Assembly (NCBI GenBank): GCA_011620845.1
Contig: WOYJ01000035.1
Location: 1-6,702 of the forward strand
Source of the DNA: Methanobacteriaceae archaeon
Lineage (GTDB): Archaea; Methanobacteriota; Methanobacteria; Methanobacteriales; Methanobacteriaceae
Direction of reading: 5' to 3'
DNA: 6,702 nt
Numbering within the stretch: the stretch's first letter is position 1; each line of letters starts with the position of its first letter. A program made the translations under genes and the position numbers. Below the pieces are notes generated by a model that saw nothing but the letters and a program-made list of their open reading frames with translations, had not been told where the DNA came from and did not search any database. Of the stretch, positions 5,093 through 6,702 are shown piece after piece.

Positions 5093-5824
5093 ATGAACGT
5101 TGAAAGTTACCTGAGAGAGCGGCTAAAAGAAAAAAAGCTCCATCTAACCCTTTTAGATCCGGAAGAGCAAACCCCGGATAAAGCGGTGGAAATAGCTAAA
5201 AATGCCATAGCCGGTGGTACAGACGGTATAATGCTGGGTGGATCTACAACCGATTCCATTGACCTTGATTTAACTGCTAAAGCCCTTCAGGAGAATGTTG
5301 ATGTCCCTATCATATTATTCCCTGGTAACATAAGTGGTGTGAGTAAATATGCAGATGCCATACTCTTTATGAGTCTCCTAAATTCCAGCAACCCCTACTG
5401 GATAATAGGAGCCCCGGCCCTGGGAGCCCCGGTGGTAAAAAAATTGGGCATTGAAACTATTTCCATGGGATACATGGTTGTAGAGCCCGGTGGAACTGTA
5501 GGATGGATAGGAGATGCTAAATTGATACCCCGGAACAAGCCAGATATTGCAGTGGCCTATGCCATGGCGGCTGAGTTTTTCGGAATGAAGCTCCTCTACC
5601 TGGAGGCCGGTTCCGGTGCAGATCAATCCATACCAGAAGAAATGATAGCCAAAGTGAAAAAAACCACTGATCTAATACTGATAGTCGGTGGCGGGATCAG
5701 GGACGGTGAAACCGCCCGTCAAATAGTAGATGCCGGTGCAGACATAATAGTAACCAGTACAGTGGTAGAGAACAGTTCTAAAGTGGAAGATAAGATAAAA
5801 GAACTGGTTGATGGGATTAGTTAA
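5093..5824 (+). CDS. Geranylgeranylglyceryl phosphate synthase
   Basis: A 243-residue TIM-barrel prenyltransferase that joins geranylgeranyl diphosphate to sn-glycerol-1-phosphate, forming the first ether bond of archaeal membrane lipids (EC 2.5.1.41). Family features are LTLLDPEEQTPDKA (18-31; the aspartate binds Mg2+), the GGTDGIMLGGSTT loop (41-53), PIILFPGNISGVSKYADAILFMSLLNS (72-98), the catalytic/phosphate motif YLEAGSGA (169-176), LIVGGGIRDGETAR (196-209) and DAGADIIVTSTVVE near the end, which cradle the glycerol phosphate. Length fits the methanogen type (about 240-250). Three starts are possible, GTG 5084, ATG 5087 and ATG 5093; GTGAT placed 4 nt before 5093 favours that one. It follows rpl40e by 64 nt and may share that transcript or use the TATAAAT at 5050-5056. 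The family call is strong. Confidence 0.96.
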   Translation: MNVESYLRERLKEKKLHLTLLDPEEQTPDKAVEIAKNAIAGGTDGIMLGGSTTDSIDLDLTAKALQENVDVPIILFPGNISGVSKYADAILFMSLLNSSNPYWIIGAPALGAPVVKKLGIETISMGYMVVEPGGTVGWIGDAKLIPRNKPDIAVAYAMAAEFFGMKLLYLEAGSGADQSIPEEMIAKVKKTTDLILIVGGGIRDGETARQIVDAGADIIVTSTVVENSSKVEDKIKELVDGIS

Positions 5825-5827
5825 TGT

Positions 5828-5888
5828 TTAATTTTTCTTTATACTAATTTTTGGAATTATTAAGCCTTCTTTCCTATTTTTAAGTTTT
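5828..5888 (+). terminator. Pyrimidine-rich terminator region after the lipid synthase gene
   Basis: Several T-rich stretches follow the stop codon: ATTTTTCTTT (5831-5840), ATTTTTGG (about 5846-5853) and CCTTCTTTCCTATTTTT (5864-5880). Repeated oligo-T without a hairpin is the usual archaeal terminator. Confidence 0.55.
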
Positions 5889-5904
5889 ATTAACGATTGT
5901 TAAT
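5889..5904. promoter_or_regulatory. Perfect inverted repeat ATTAAC-GATT-GTTAAT, candidate operator
   Basis: Six-base arms separated by GATT form a clean palindrome 51 nt before the DUF169 start. A further half-site GTTAA lies at 5913-5917, and TTAAATAAT (5914-5922) could be a TATA box. The layout suits a dimeric regulator near the promoter. No known archaeal operator consensus is matched, so this is a candidate only. Confidence 0.45.
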
Positions 5905-5945
5905 TCTCAACAGTTAAATAATCAAATGAATATATATTGAAAACT

Positions 5946-5950
5946 GGTGA
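5946..5950 (+). promoter_or_regulatory. GGTGA ribosome binding site for the DUF169 gene
   Basis: GGTGA followed by 4 nt precedes the ATG at 5955. It shows that the in-frame TTG at 5937 is not the start. Confidence 0.75.
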
Positions 5951-5954
5951 GAAT

Positions 5955-6644
5955 ATGGCAGAAAGCTACTGTGATGTAAATGTATATAGTTTGGTTTCAG
6001 ATAAAATAAAAGAACATTTAAAGTTGAGCAAGTCTCCTGTGGCTATAAAGTTTGTTTTACGGGAAGAAGATATCCCGGAGGGTATTAAGAAATTAGAAAA
6101 CGGTGCCAGGCACTGTGAACTGGTGCAAAAGGCTAGCCATGGAGAAATATTTTACACCACCGCCGAGGAACAGACCTGTAAGGGAGGCGCCTCTGCACTG
6201 GGACTAACAGAAGCTCCGGAGAAGGTGAAGACCGGTGAAATGTACCAGAGTCTCGGTAGATTCTCCAGCATTGGATCAGCTAAAAGAACCATAGATGAAA
6301 TACCAAAAATAGAACACATGATGTACGCATTAATTTATGCACCATTAGAAGAGGCTGAATTCGACCCTGACGTCATAGTGATAATCTGCAACCCTGCCCA
6401 GGCAATGAAACTGGTCCAGGCCCTGATCTACACCCTGGGAGGCCGGGTAGAAACTGACTTTTCCGGTATCCAGTCCATCTGCGCCGATGCCGTCGCCGGG
6501 CCATTCACCAGGAAAAGACCCAACATAACACTGGGCTGTAGTGGGTCACGTAAATATGCAGATATACAGCCAGATGAAGTAATCGTGGGGCTGAACGGCG
6601 AGAATATCGGTTGTGTCGTTAATGCTTTAGAAAGTATGAGTTAA
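5955..6644 (+). CDS. DUF169 family protein of unknown function
   Basis: A 229-residue soluble protein of the DUF169 family (Pfam PF02596), frequent in methanogens and other anaerobes and still without an assigned reaction. Recognised conserved parts are KSPVAIKF (26-33), RHCELVQKA (52-60, C54), EEQTCKGGASALGL (71-84, C75), GRFSSIGSAKR (101-111), DPDVIVIICNPAQAMKLVQALIY (137-159, C145), a GG turn, SICADAV (174-180, C176) and NITLGCSGSRKYA (190-202, C195). The recurrent cysteines C54, C75, C145, C176 and C195 suggest a metal or redox centre, which is inference. Length is normal for the family. Start ATG 5955 is chosen over TTG 5937 because GGTGA lies 4 nt upstream. It is 130 nt from the lipid synthase gene, with T-rich terminators and a palindrome between, so it is probably a separate transcription unit. 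Three serial T-tracts follow it. Confidence 0.93.
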   Translation: MAESYCDVNVYSLVSDKIKEHLKLSKSPVAIKFVLREEDIPEGIKKLENGARHCELVQKASHGEIFYTTAEEQTCKGGASALGLTEAPEKVKTGEMYQSLGRFSSIGSAKRTIDEIPKIEHMMYALIYAPLEEAEFDPDVIVIICNPAQAMKLVQALIYTLGGRVETDFSGIQSICADAVAGPFTRKRPNITLGCSGSRKYADIQPDEVIVGLNGENIGCVVNALESMS

Positions 6645-6649
6645 AATAG

Positions 6650-6702
6650 TTCCTTTTTTTAAGTTATTACTTCTTTTTTAGATAATTATTTCCTTTTTTA
6701 GA
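6650..6702 (+). terminator. Three serial T-tracts, about 20 bp apart
   Basis: TTCCTTTTTTT (6650-6660), TTCTTTTTTA (6671-6680) and TTCCTTTTTTA (6690-6700) recur with spacers of similar AT-rich sequence, giving units of about 21 and 19 bp. Archaeal RNA polymerase stops at oligo-T, so this looks like a multi-step terminator for the DUF169 gene, possibly grown by tandem duplication. The window ends inside it. Confidence 0.65.

Noticed and set aside
5378..5626. Minus-strand open frame inside the lipid synthase gene
   Set aside because: It is a shadow of a conserved TIM-barrel coding region.
5889..5917. SurR-type redox operator (GTTn3AAC)
   Set aside because: The spacing here is AAC-n4-GTT and GTT-n7-AAC, which does not fit that consensus, and SurR is a Thermococcales regulator.

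Overview
The window looks like chromosome of a hydrogenotrophic methanogen of the Methanobacteriales, probably Methanobacterium or a close relative. The evidence is an archaeal ribosomal protein L40e, an archaeal Tsr3-type rRNA modification enzyme, and geranylgeranylglyceryl phosphate synthase, which makes archaeal ether lipids. Supporting signs are a methanogen-style ChlI/ChlD-like protein, a DUF169 protein, AT-rich gaps with oligo-T stretches, and GGTGA(T) ribosome binding sites 4-5 nt before most starts. The genus is inference; the archaeal call is firm.

Layout. Positions 1-117 are AT-rich without a gene. Positions 118-713 on the minus strand hold a two-gene unit: a 51-residue zinc-ribbon protein (558-713), whose end overlaps out of frame the beginning of an unrecognised cysteine-containing protein (118-600). 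A divergent promoter region (714-906) separates it from a 665-residue protein that fuses an AAA+ ATPase to a VWA domain (907-2904, Mg/Co-chelatase ChlI-ChlD type). After a gap with a tandem ~26 bp repeat comes a flavoredoxin/flavin-reductase-like FMN protein (3028-3612). A convergent, unrecognised minus-strand gene follows (3625-4320, possibly to 4368). Its start abuts the divergent cluster tsr3 (4368-4877), rpl40e (4882-5028) and the lipid synthase (5093-5824). A DUF169 gene (5955-6644) is followed by three serial T-tracts at the right edge.

How the genes fit together. tsr3 and rpl40e are nearly contiguous (4 nt apart) and both serve ribosome assembly: one modifies small-subunit rRNA, the other is a large-subunit protein. 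The lipid synthase follows 64 nt later and may share the transcript or have its own promoter. The ChlI/ChlD-like protein would normally power metal insertion by a large CobN/BchH-type subunit, which is not in this window, so its client is unknown. The flavin protein downstream of it is a plausible but unproven transcription partner.

Most genes here are ordinary methanogen housekeeping or conserved genes. The least explained parts are the overlapping zinc-ribbon/cysteine-protein pair, the fused ATPase-VWA chelatase motor without its catalytic subunit, the inserted orphan gene with face-to-face promoters, and the DUF169 gene with a palindrome in its promoter region.
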